From Treponema sp. (GTDB lineage Bacteria; Spirochaetota; Spirochaetia; Treponematales; Breznakiellaceae): a stretch of DNA of 5,033 bases. The position numbers were made by a program, and so were the translations under genes. Of this stretch, positions 1 to 5,033 are shown piece by piece. The stretch is from contig JAISND010000152.1 in the NCBI GenBank assembly GCA_031276615.1, positions 1 to 5,033 on the forward strand. Reading direction: 5' to 3'. Under the pieces are notes generated by a model. It searched no databases and was not told where the DNA came from. It worked only from the letters and a program-made list of their open reading frames with translations. Each line of letters starts with the position of its first letter. Positions within the stretch are counted from its first letter, which is position 1.

Positions 1-2
1 AC

Positions 3-539
3 GGATTTTTTGCCGGCGCTGCGGCGCTCGGCCTCAAGGCGGCGCTCCTCGCCGCGTCCGATCCCTTTGCGGCGCCCGGAACGGCGGTCTTCGTTTTTGC
101 CTATCCCCTCTGCGGCAGATTCGGCGCCGCCCTCGTTCCCCGCATAGCGCCCCCGGTAAATCCCGGCAGCCTGGGCGCGCTGGCAAAGGAATCCAGTGCC
201 CGCCGCTGCGCCGGCGGAATGACAGCTGCCCTGCTGCTCTGGGCTTTCACCGGCGGGGGGCTGGCCTGCCTTGCCGGCGCTGCGGGCCTGGTTCCGGGCG
301 CGGGCGGCGCCTTCGCGCCGGCGGGCGCGGCCGCGGAAATGGCCGCCGCGGCGGCTCTTGTCCCCGCGGCCGCGGGTCTTGCGGCGGCGGTGTTCCTGCT
401 CTGTCCCCTGACCGCTTTTTTCTACGCCCGGCTTTACGCAAAATCGCTGGGCGGCTACACCGGAGACGCTATGGGCGCGGCGGTGGAAACCGCTGAAATT
501 CTGTCCCTCGCCGCGATTCTTGCCGCATTGCGTATATGA
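3..539 (+). CDS. cobS: Adenosylcobinamide-GDP ribazoletransferase (cobalamin synthase), 5'-truncated by window edge
   Basis: This is the C-terminal 178 residues of CobS, the inner-membrane enzyme that joins adenosylcobinamide-GDP to alpha-ribazole (or its phosphate), the last assembly step of adenosylcobalamin. The reading frame is open from base 3 with no stop upstream, so the gene begins outside the window. With family members near 250 residues, roughly 70 N-terminal residues, including the DGLADTADG-type region, should be missing. Visible support is the family's C-terminal signature, a GGYTGD motif followed by GAAVETAEILSL just before the stop, and an earlier segment, PLCGRFGAALVPR, that fits the conserved Arg-containing loop after a membrane helix. 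Most of the rest is very hydrophobic and Ala/Gly-rich, as expected of a multi-pass membrane protein. An ATG at 219 lies inside the domain and is not the real start. The gene converges on the aminopeptidase gene. The call rests mainly on the GYTGD block and is firm. Confidence 0.9.
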   Translation, partial: GFFAGAAALGLKAALLAASDPFAAPGTAVFVFAYPLCGRFGAALVPRIAPPVNPGSLGALAKESSARRCAGGMTAALLLWAFTGGGLACLAGAAGLVPGAGGAFAPAGAAAEMAAAAALVPAAAGLAAAVFLLCPLTAFFYARLYAKSLGGYTGDAMGAAVETAEILSLAAILAALRI

Positions 540-589
540 ATGCAGTCGCGGCTGATGTTCATTCCGTTTTTTAATGATAATAGAGGTTT

Positions 590-611
590 TCCCAAAACTG
601 AAATTTTGGGA
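590..611. repeat. Perfect 8-bp inverted repeat (hairpin) between convergent genes
   Basis: The arms TCCCAAAA (590-597) and TTTTGGGA (604-611) are exact reverse complements around a 6-base loop, CTGAAA. The hairpin sits between the 3' ends of cobS and the minus-strand aminopeptidase gene, where a shared terminator would be expected. No run of T follows the stem on either strand, so it is a poor intrinsic terminator. AT-rich arms and the flanking GACAGGCTC look more like an end of a small dispersed repeat. That reading is an inference and there is only one copy in the window. Confidence 0.55.
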
Positions 612-649
612 CAGGCTCAATAGACTTGTTCAATAGCCCGGTTGGCGCC

Positions 650-1765
650 TCACTCAAATTCCCTTGCCAGTTCGCCTTCGTTCTCAATTACCTGTTCAAT
701 GCCGTCGTCAAAGGTCACGGTAATCGTGGGGTTCTTGACAAGGCCGTCCAGGTGGATAAGACAGGGCGCGTCCTCGTCGTAGTTCATGCCGATTGCGAAG
801 TGACAGGTACGAAAGGCCTTTTCGTCCTCGAGCATATTGCCCGTTATGCGCGCCCTGGGGTTAAGGCCGATGCCCAGCTCGCCGATGTTGCGGGCGTTAC
901 GGGCATAGATTTCGCCGGCGCCTGCGGGGAGTTTGCCGGTCTTTTCAAATTCGCGGGCGCCGGTTTCGGCCGCTTCGATGCTTGCCCTGAGGCGCCCTGC
1001 CTCTCCGGCGCCGTGGATTTCCTTCACGAAGCCCTTCTCCACAACGCAGTCAATGGGCTCGCGGATAATGATGTCCCCCCCGTTGACGCTGATGGAACCG
1101 TCAAAACTGATCCGCCCCCGGGCCGTTCCGTTTTGGGGGCTGATAAAGGTTTCACCCGCGGGAAGGTTGCCGCCGGAACCGCCCAGGGAAAAATCCCCGT
1201 CATCGGATTTCGCCTTTCTGCCGCGAAGCCCTATCGTAATATCCGTGCCGCCCGGCGCGCGTACATGCACGGACACCGCCCGGTCAAGCGCCCCGGCAAT
1301 GGCCGCGCAGCGGCGCTTCAGTTCCGCGTAATCTATCGGCACCGTGCGGACAAAGGAATCCACCGTTGTCGAGGGCGACCAGAAGGATCGGCAGCTTTTT
1401 TCCCCGCGCCTCTGCAGGTGAAAAATATGATCGTATTTGAGGCCCTCATATTCATAGGGTGAGGCGATTCCCTTTGGGTCTTTCCCCAGCTTCCCGGCGC
1501 TGAGGGAAATAACCACTTCCGGCTTTGCGCCGAAGGCGGCAAGAACCGCGGGTTCGGCAAAATCGAACTGGACTTTGAGAGGCTGGAACACCAGAACCGG
1601 CCGCCCGCCCGCGTCAAGGCTTGCGTCATAGAGGGCTTCCGCAATGGCAGCCACATCCGCGGCGGGATTGGTAATGATAAGAACCTGTTCGCCTTCTTTT
1701 ACCCGGAGCGACGTTTCAACCGCGATACGGGCGGCTTCACGAAGCTGGCTGATCTCGCGGGCCAT
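650..1765 (-). CDS. M29-family metallo-aminopeptidase (aminopeptidase T/AmpS type)
   Basis: A cytoplasmic metal-dependent exopeptidase that removes N-terminal residues from peptides. The likely metal ligands of family M29 are all present in order: Glu in GGNLPAGE, Glu in NIGELGIG, His in TCHFAIG, and His and Asp in IHLDG. The block GNMLEDEKAF and the conserved Tyr of NYDEDAP are also there. From the preferred ATG at 1765 the protein has 371 residues, near the usual size of this family. That start fits the family N-terminus (MAREISQLREAARIAVETSL leads straight into the conserved VKEGEQVLIIT strand) and has GAGG five bases upstream (1771-1774). The frame stays open to another ATG at 1876, which would add 37 residues with no evident family match and a weakly placed AAGGG only one base from the start. 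The gene is divergent from rsmE. Function is firm as to family; substrate preference and metal cannot be read from sequence. Confidence 0.93.
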   Translation of the reverse strand: MAREISQLREAARIAVETSLRVKEGEQVLIITNPAADVAAIAEALYDASLDAGGRPVLVFQPLKVQFDFAEPAVLAAFGAKPEVVISLSAGKLGKDPKGIASPYEYEGLKYDHIFHLQRRGEKSCRSFWSPSTTVDSFVRTVPIDYAELKRRCAAIAGALDRAVSVHVRAPGGTDITIGLRGRKAKSDDGDFSLGGSGGNLPAGETFISPQNGTARGRISFDGSISVNGGDIIIREPIDCVVEKGFVKEIHGAGEAGRLRASIEAAETGAREFEKTGKLPAGAGEIYARNARNIGELGIGLNPRARITGNMLEDEKAFRTCHFAIGMNYDEDAPCLIHLDGLVKNPTITVTFDDGIEQVIENEGELAREFE

Positions 1766-1770
1766 CTTTG

Positions 1771-1774
1771 CCTC
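1771..1774 (-). promoter_or_regulatory. Ribosome binding site deciding the aminopeptidase start
   Basis: On the minus strand GAGG is followed by five bases (CAAAG) and the ATG at 1765. This is better spaced than anything before the upstream ATG at 1876, and supports the shorter 371-residue protein. It lies within the open frame of the longer version, so it is suggestive only. Confidence 0.5.
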
Positions 1775-1906
1775 GAAGATGGGACGCGCCTCGTCAAGCT
1801 GGTGATTCCGTTTCGGCTGTCTGGCGCCGCCGGAGAAAAAAGGCAGGTCTGAAAATCTGGAAAGTTTTCCGGACATACCCTTATTCTCACACAGGATCTC
1901 TTTTTA

Positions 1907-1915
1907 TGCTATAAT
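1907..1915 (+). promoter_or_regulatory. Extended -10 promoter for rsmE
   Basis: TGCTATAAT is a perfect consensus extended -10 element (TGn plus TATAAT at 1910-1915). No good TTGACA-like -35 box is seen 16-18 bases upstream, which is acceptable for an extended -10 promoter. Six T residues follow, and the start point expected about seven bases past the -10 falls on base 1922, the first base of the rsmE GTG. There is no room for a Shine-Dalgarno sequence between promoter and start. The promoter lies in the divergent spacer; its complement offers only weak -10-like matches for the aminopeptidase gene. Confidence 0.65.
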
Positions 1916-1921
1916 TTTTTT

Positions 1922-2734
1922 GTGAATATTATTCTTTTTGAAAGCCATGAGCTGGGTAAACCCCTTGCGCGGCGGGACGGGCGCACCATTCACCTTCTTA
2001 GAGTGCTTCACAAGAAGGCGGGCGATTCCTTTGACGCGGGCGTCCTCGGCGGCCAGCGGGGAAGCGGCAGAATCGAAAAGATAAATTTTGACGGCTCCGT
2101 CCTGGTTTCCCTCCAGTTGAATGAAACGCCGCCGCCCCGCCTGCCGGTCAGGGTCGCGGTGGGCTTCCCCCGTCCCATTCAACTGCGGCGCCTGCTCCGG
2201 GATCTTTCAAACCTTGGAGTCGAAGCGGTCGATCTGGTGGGAACCGAGCTGGGTGAAAACAGTTACCGGGAAACCAATCTCCTCAGCAGGGGCGGCGCAA
2301 GGGCGGCGCTTGTCGAAGGGGCTGTTCAGTCACGGGATACTACCATTCCCGCGCTCTCGGTTTTCGGAAGCCTTGGAGACTGGCTGCGGGAATGTCCCTG
2401 GGAAAAGCCGCCCGACGGCGAAGCGGCTTCCTCCGCGGCCGGCGCCCGTCCCCGGAACGGGCGCGGCCTCTTTGGCCGGGCAAGCCGGCTCAGTCCGCTG
2501 CTCGTTGCCGCGGACAACGTGCGCCCCGAGGGGGCCCTGTCCCGGCTCAGCCCGACTATCCGGCCGGTGGTGCTGGCCGTCGGCTCGGAACGGGGCTGGT
2601 CCGACCACGAGCGGGACCTGCTGGAAAAGGCCGGCTTTCTCAGGCTCTCCCTGGGCGGGCGGGCGCTGCGGACCGAGACGGCCTGCGTCGCGGCAACGAT
2701 ACTCGCTATGGAAAAGATCGGCGAACTGGGGTAG
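1922..2734 (+). CDS. rsmE: 16S rRNA (uracil-1498-N3)-methyltransferase, RsmE family
   Basis: RsmE is a SPOUT (trefoil-knot) methyltransferase that uses S-adenosylmethionine to methylate N3 of U1498 of 16S rRNA in the 30S subunit. The 270 residues show the family layout: an N-terminal RNA-binding part with HLLRVLHKKAGD (residues 24-35), then PIQLRRLLRDLSNLGVEAVD (about 85-104), VEGAVQSRDTTIP, and the knot with AVGSERGWSDHE (219-230) and LSLGGRALRTETA (242-254), the usual cofactor-binding end. The usual GPEGG is replaced here by GSERG. An insert of some 35 low-complexity residues (about 157-191, rich in Pro, Ala, Gly and Arg) explains why the protein is longer than the 240-odd residues of the E. 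coli enzyme. The start is GTG at 1922: MNIILFESHEL aligns with the usual family beginning, there is no Shine-Dalgarno, and a promoter ends six bases before it. It is probably co-transcribed with the metallopeptidase gene 36 bases downstream. Confidence 0.94.
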   Translation: MNIILFESHELGKPLARRDGRTIHLLRVLHKKAGDSFDAGVLGGQRGSGRIEKINFDGSVLVSLQLNETPPPRLPVRVAVGFPRPIQLRRLLRDLSNLGVEAVDLVGTELGENSYRETNLLSRGGARAALVEGAVQSRDTTIPALSVFGSLGDWLRECPWEKPPDGEAASSAAGARPRNGRGLFGRASRLSPLLVAADNVRPEGALSRLSPTIRPVVLAVGSERGWSDHERDLLEKAGFLRLSLGGRALRTETACVAATILAMEKIGELG

Positions 2735-2738
2735 GATT

Positions 2739-2767
2739 CTCCGGATGGGGAAACCCCGGGAGTTTTT
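2739..2767 (+). promoter_or_regulatory. Hairpin plus T-run overlapping the next gene's ribosome site
   Basis: Outer arms CTCC (2739-2742) and GGAG (2759-2762) and inner arms GGGG (2747-2750) and CCCC (2754-2757) can pair around an AAA loop, leaving an uneven internal loop (four bases against one). TTTTT (2763-2767) follows directly, so the element resembles a weak terminator. The only plausible Shine-Dalgarno of the next gene, GGGAG (2758-2762, eight bases before ATG 2771), is inside the right arm. It could limit read-through or translation of the downstream gene. The stem is interrupted, so a chance structure in GC-rich DNA is possible. Confidence 0.4.
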
Positions 2768-2770
2768 CGC

Positions 2771-3592
2771 ATGAATCAGGATCAGGTAAAGGACAAGCTG
2801 CTTGCCATAGAAGACGCGCCTGCGGAATTTTCCCTCGTCTATTCGGGAAAAACAAGCGCGAAGGTAAACGGCCTCTACAAACCCGAAACCCGCGAGATCA
2901 TCATCCACAACCGCAATTTCCAGAAAGGGGCAAACGGCGATAACCTCCTTCTCTACACGGCGATCCACGAATACGCCCATCACCTGCACGCCTGCTCCCG
3001 GGGCGGCGTCCTTTCCGCCCGCGCCCACACTTCGGAGTTTTGGGCTATCTTTCACGCCCTCCTTGAAAAGGCGGAGGCGAAAAAAATTTACAGGGATGTG
3101 TTTTCAGGCTCCCCCGAACTCAAACAGCTCACCGATACGATCAGGAAAAAATACCTTCAGGAAAACGGCAGCCTGGTAAAGGAAATGGGGATGCAGCTTC
3201 TCCGGGCGCATGAACTCTGCACTGCCCTGGGGGTTCGCTTCGAGGACTATGTTGACAGGGTTCTGTGCATTCCCCGGACAGCGGCGAACACGGCAATCCG
3301 CATGTACGAGTACGATCTGAACCCGGCGGTGGGCGCGGACAACATGCGTTTCCTTGCGGGGATCAGGGACGGGGACGACCGCAGGACAGCCGAGACCGCG
3401 CTTGCCAAGGGGAAGAGTCCCGACACGGTAAAGATGACGCTGAAGGCGAAGAACAGCGGGGAAGACCCGGCGCTGAAACTTGAAAAGGAAAAGCTCCGGC
3501 TTGAGCGTACCATCGAATCGCTTTCAAAGCGGCTTGAGGAAGTAAAGCGGGAACTGGGGCGCTTCGACAAGGGAATACAAAAACACGGGTGA
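2771..3592 (+). CDS. Putative zinc metallopeptidase (HExxH) with C-terminal coiled coil
   Basis: I do not recognise this 273-residue protein as a named family. Residues 62-73 carry a zinc-peptidase helix, YTAIHEYAHHLH, with the HExxH motif at 66-70 (H66, E67, H70). A second motif, HTSEFW, at 86-91 could supply a third ligand (H86 or E89), as in SprT-like or other minimal gluzincin folds. Residues 25-50 look like the beta strands that precede the active-site helix. Residues about 140-215 are helical, with a segment around GVRFEDYVDRVLCIPRTAAN that faintly resembles a helix-turn-helix. Residues about 234-265 form a charged heptad-like coiled coil (LKLEKEKLRLERTIESLSKR and on). No signal peptide or membrane helix is seen, so it is probably cytoplasmic. 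The ATG has GGGAG eight bases upstream. It follows rsmE by 36 bases, suggesting one operon, and ends before a strong terminator. The coding call is firm; peptidase activity is inferred from the motifs, and DNA binding is speculative. Confidence 0.85.
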   Translation: MNQDQVKDKLLAIEDAPAEFSLVYSGKTSAKVNGLYKPETREIIIHNRNFQKGANGDNLLLYTAIHEYAHHLHACSRGGVLSARAHTSEFWAIFHALLEKAEAKKIYRDVFSGSPELKQLTDTIRKKYLQENGSLVKEMGMQLLRAHELCTALGVRFEDYVDRVLCIPRTAANTAIRMYEYDLNPAVGADNMRFLAGIRDGDDRRTAETALAKGKSPDTVKMTLKAKNSGEDPALKLEKEKLRLERTIESLSKRLEEVKRELGRFDKGIQKHG

Positions 3593-3677
3593 AAACCCAG
3601 ACCAATATACTCTGTCCAAGTAATTTTGCCCGTCCGGAAACCGTACCTGAAAGATGCTCTTCATGCGGCCAGGCCAC

Positions 3678-3712
3678 AAACAGGCGAGGAACTTCCGGTT
3701 CCTCGCCTGTTT
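3678..3712 (+). terminator. Strong intrinsic terminator hairpin after the rsmE-metallopeptidase unit
   Basis: A perfect 15-bp stem joins AAACAGGCGAGGAAC (3678-3692) to GTTCCTCGCCTGTTT (3698-3712) with a 5-base loop, TTCCG, and a T-run TTTT (3710-3713). It lies 85 bases after the stop at 3592. A-runs at the left foot would give T-runs on the complement, so it could act in both directions. The T-run is short, but the stem is long and GC-rich. Confidence 0.85.
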
Positions 3713-3713
3713 T

Positions 3714-3959
3714 GGTCTCGGAATATTTTTTGAATCAGTTTTCTGTCTTTCCTGTTTATTAAGATTACTTTTTGGTCAAAGGCATTTTAAAACTACTATT
3801 AAAGGAAGAGGGTTATCTGGGGGAGGACAACCACGCATCCGGAAGGATACAGCGAGGCCGGGTATCATGAACGGCTTAACCGCTGAGGAATTCCTGTTCT
3901 TGCTTGGGCATAGGCCTTTAGAATGAGCATCTCACATACCGTCTCCAATGTAAAGTATA
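3714..3959. other. AT-rich stretch without a convincing gene
   Basis: About 250 bases after the terminator hold no gene I can support. The base composition is clearly richer in A and T than the flanking genes, especially 3720-3800. A 90-codon plus-strand frame (3654-3926) crosses it but runs through the terminator hairpin, has no good ribosome site and shows no family resemblance; its last part, MNGLTAEEFLFLLGHRPLE (3867-3926), has a more protein-like look and may be a leftover of a lost gene. No tRNA or recognisable riboswitch is seen. It is probably decayed or acquired DNA. Confidence 0.5.
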
Positions 3960-4142
3960 TTGTCCATAATATATACCGCCGATCCGTCAAATTATGAAAT
4001 TCTGTCCAAGATAAACAACGGGGAACCGGTAACAGCGGAAAATTTACGAGAGGCGGCGGAACGTTACCTTGTTACGAAAGCTGCGCTGACCATGACGGAA
4101 CTTGAGTTTTTAAAAGAAAAACTGGCCGGGGGCCACATTTAA
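3960..4142 (+). CDS. Hypothetical 60-residue protein, possibly a gene remnant
   Basis: A short frame beginning with TTG at 3960 and ending TAA at 4142. The product is charged and mainly helical in appearance: EILSKINNGEPVTAENLREA, then a stretch ending LTMTELEFLKEKLAGGHI. I recognise no domain. The residue pattern looks like real protein rather than a shadow frame. The start is poor: TTG, no clear Shine-Dalgarno, and the only internal ATG (4090) leaves just 17 residues. It sits in the AT-richer segment next to a transposase fragment. It may be the surviving C-terminal end of a larger gene, or a small accessory protein. Treat it as tentative. Confidence 0.35.
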   Translation: MSIIYTADPSNYEILSKINNGEPVTAENLREAAERYLVTKAALTMTELEFLKEKLAGGHI

Positions 4143-4369
4143 GAATCAAAAAACACGGAATAAGCCGGGATACGTTTGCTGAGACCGCTCCCGATGGACC
4201 GTATGTTCGACCCGCAGGCGGCGGCTGTCGTCCGGTCGGTCCACGAGTCATTGGCCGGTATCCCGTCAAGGGCAAGCAGTATCCAGGCGTGGCGTATCCG
4301 GTATCCGGCGGTCCTCCCGTTTTTGACCAGTTTCCGCAAGGTCTCCCGCTCTTCTTCGGGGAGTGCTAG
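4139..4369 (-). pseudogene. IS630-family transposase fragment (N-terminal helix-turn-helix part)
   Basis: Read on the minus strand from 4369, an open frame gives LALPEEERETLRKLVKNGRT, then YRIRHAWILLALDGIPANDS and WTDRTTAAACGSNIRSIGSG before diverging and stopping at 4139. This matches the start of IS630-type transposases: a PEER-like beginning, a helix ending in RA.ILLALD, then W(T)D..IA...G....(T)I.....RKR, which forms the DNA-binding helix-turn-helix domain. There is no start codon in a sensible place and the frame ends before any of the DDE catalytic domain, so it is a dead fragment of some 70 codons. Family likeness becomes unclear beyond about base 4165. The right edge coincides with the stop codon of the ZIP transporter gene. 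It shows that an insertion sequence once occupied this site. No terminal repeats are recognisable. Confidence 0.78.
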
Positions 4370-5033
4370 CCCAGACCCAGATCCATCGCCATCATGACGG
4401 CGAAGCCCAGCATGAGGCCGGTGGTGGCGATGTGGTCATTGCCTTCCCGGTAGGCTTCGGGGATAAGTTCCTCGGCGACGACGAAGATCATGGCGCCGGC
4501 GGCAAAGGAAAGGGCGTAGGGCAGCACGGCCTGCATGGACAGGATCAGGGCCGCGCCCAGCACGCCGGCAATGGGTTCCACGATACCCGAGGCCTGGCCG
4601 TACAGGAAGCTCCTGAAGCGTCCCATGCCTTCGCGGCGCAGGGGGATTGACACGGCGGCGCCCTCGGGGAAGTTCTGGAGGCCGATGCCCAGGGCCAGGG
4701 AAACGGCGCCGGCGATGCCTGCGCCGGGGGTAATGGCCGCGGCGCCGAAGCCGACGCCCACGGCAAGGCCTTCGGGGATATTGTGCAGGGTAATGGCCAG
4801 TACGAGGAGTATCGAGCGCCCCCAGTTGGTTTTAATGCCTTCGGTCTCCGCGGCGCCCGCGTGAAGATGGGGGAGCAGGCAGTCGGCCAGGCGCAGGAAA
4901 ACGCCGCCCAGGAAAAAGCCGGCTGCCGCCGCGGCCCAGGCCGGGAGGCCCCGCCCCGCGGCGTGGGCGGTTTCCGCCATTTCAATGGCCGGAGCCAGCA
5001 GGGAGAAAAAACTTGCCGCGATCATCACTCCGC
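4366..5033 (-). CDS. ZIP-family divalent metal transporter (GufA/ZupT-like), N-terminus beyond window
   Basis: An inner-membrane importer of Zn2+ and perhaps other divalent metals. The visible 221 residues hold the ZIP hallmarks: HNIPEGLAVG in one membrane helix and LQNFPEGAAV in the next, which together form the binuclear metal site, followed by the GufA-type block GQASGIVEPIAGVLGAA, then AEELIPEA and a closing hydrophobic helix ending MMAMDLGLG. A short His-containing loop, HLH, precedes the metal-site helices. The first visible residues, GVMIAASFFSLLAPA, match the interior of the first conserved helix, so the GTG at 5028 is internal and the frame continues past the window end; several dozen residues are probably missing. 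It ends in TAG at 4366, directly against the IS630 fragment. No terminator is seen after it. Exact metal preference cannot be told from sequence. Confidence 0.94.
   Translation of the reverse strand, partial: GVMIAASFFSLLAPAIEMAETAHAAGRGLPAWAAAAAGFFLGGVFLRLADCLLPHLHAGAAETEGIKTNWGRSILLVLAITLHNIPEGLAVGVGFGAAAITPGAGIAGAVSLALGIGLQNFPEGAAVSIPLRREGMGRFRSFLYGQASGIVEPIAGVLGAALILSMQAVLPYALSFAAGAMIFVVAEELIPEAYREGNDHIATTGLMLGFAVMMAMDLGLG

Noticed and set aside
626..1462. A 278-codon plus-strand open frame opposite the aminopeptidase gene
   Set aside because: It is fully antisense to a gene with clear M29 motifs, shows no family features, and such long shadow frames are common in GC-rich DNA.
2330..3055. 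A 241-codon minus-strand open frame across rsmE and the metallopeptidase gene
   Set aside because: It crosses two well-supported genes and their junction and has no recognisable domain, so it is a shadow frame.
3654..3926. A 90-codon plus-strand frame starting just after the metallopeptidase gene
   Set aside because: It reads through the 15-bp terminator hairpin, lacks a ribosome site and resembles no family. Only its last 19 codons look protein-like.
3607..4009. Shared 9-mer CTGTCCAAG near 3611 and again near 4001
   Set aside because: The match does not extend in either direction and is short enough to occur by chance.
4343..4363. CTCCC/GGGAG inverted repeat downstream of the ZIP gene as a possible terminator
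   Set aside because: The stem is only 5 bp with an 11-base loop, has no T-run on the minus strand, and lies inside the transposase-like coding sequence.
4176..4397. A 73-codon plus-strand frame opposite the transposase fragment and the ZIP 3' end
   Set aside because: The minus-strand reading gives clear IS630 likeness and the ZIP C-terminus; the plus-strand product is Ser/Pro-rich shadow sequence.
5026..5028. GTG at 5028 as the start of the ZIP transporter
   Set aside because: It lies inside a conserved membrane helix (GVMIAASFF), so the gene must begin beyond the window.

Overview
The window carries five confident protein-coding genes, two of them cut by the window edges, plus a short non-coding, transposon-scarred stretch. 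The genes are rich in GC, Ala and Gly. The combination of a CobS, an M29 aminopeptidase, an RsmE with a short low-complexity insert, and an IS630 fragment suggests a GC-rich spirochaete of the termite-gut Treponema kind. That placement is an inference from protein flavour only; no rRNA or other marker gene is present.

Layout: (1) 3-539, plus strand, the C-terminal part of cobS (last step of cobalamin assembly), running in from outside the window. (2) 540-649, a short convergent spacer holding a perfect 8-bp hairpin that looks like a dispersed repeat rather than a terminator. (3) 650-1765 (possibly to 1876), minus strand, an M29-family metallo-aminopeptidase. (4) A divergent spacer with a perfect extended -10 promoter whose predicted start point falls on the GTG of (5) rsmE, 1922-2734 plus, the 16S rRNA m3U1498 methyltransferase, so rsmE is probably read from a leaderless mRNA. 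(6) 2771-3592 plus, a 273-residue putative zinc metallopeptidase (HEYAH plus HxxEF) with a helical middle region and a C-terminal coiled coil. It is probably co-transcribed with rsmE, and its ribosome site lies inside a hairpin. (7) A strong 15-bp terminator hairpin at 3678-3712. (8) 3714-4370, an AT-richer, apparently acquired or decayed segment with one doubtful small ORF and a clear minus-strand IS630 transposase fragment. (9) 4366-5033 minus, a GufA/ZupT-like ZIP divalent-metal transporter, whose N-terminus lies beyond the window.

Most of the content is housekeeping: cofactor synthesis, peptide turnover, ribosome modification and metal uptake. There is no sign of a defence island, CRISPR array, tRNA or rRNA. 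The least understood item is the HExxH protein downstream of rsmE. The most interesting regulatory points are the leaderless rsmE start and the hairpin that could hide the ribosome site of the gene after it.
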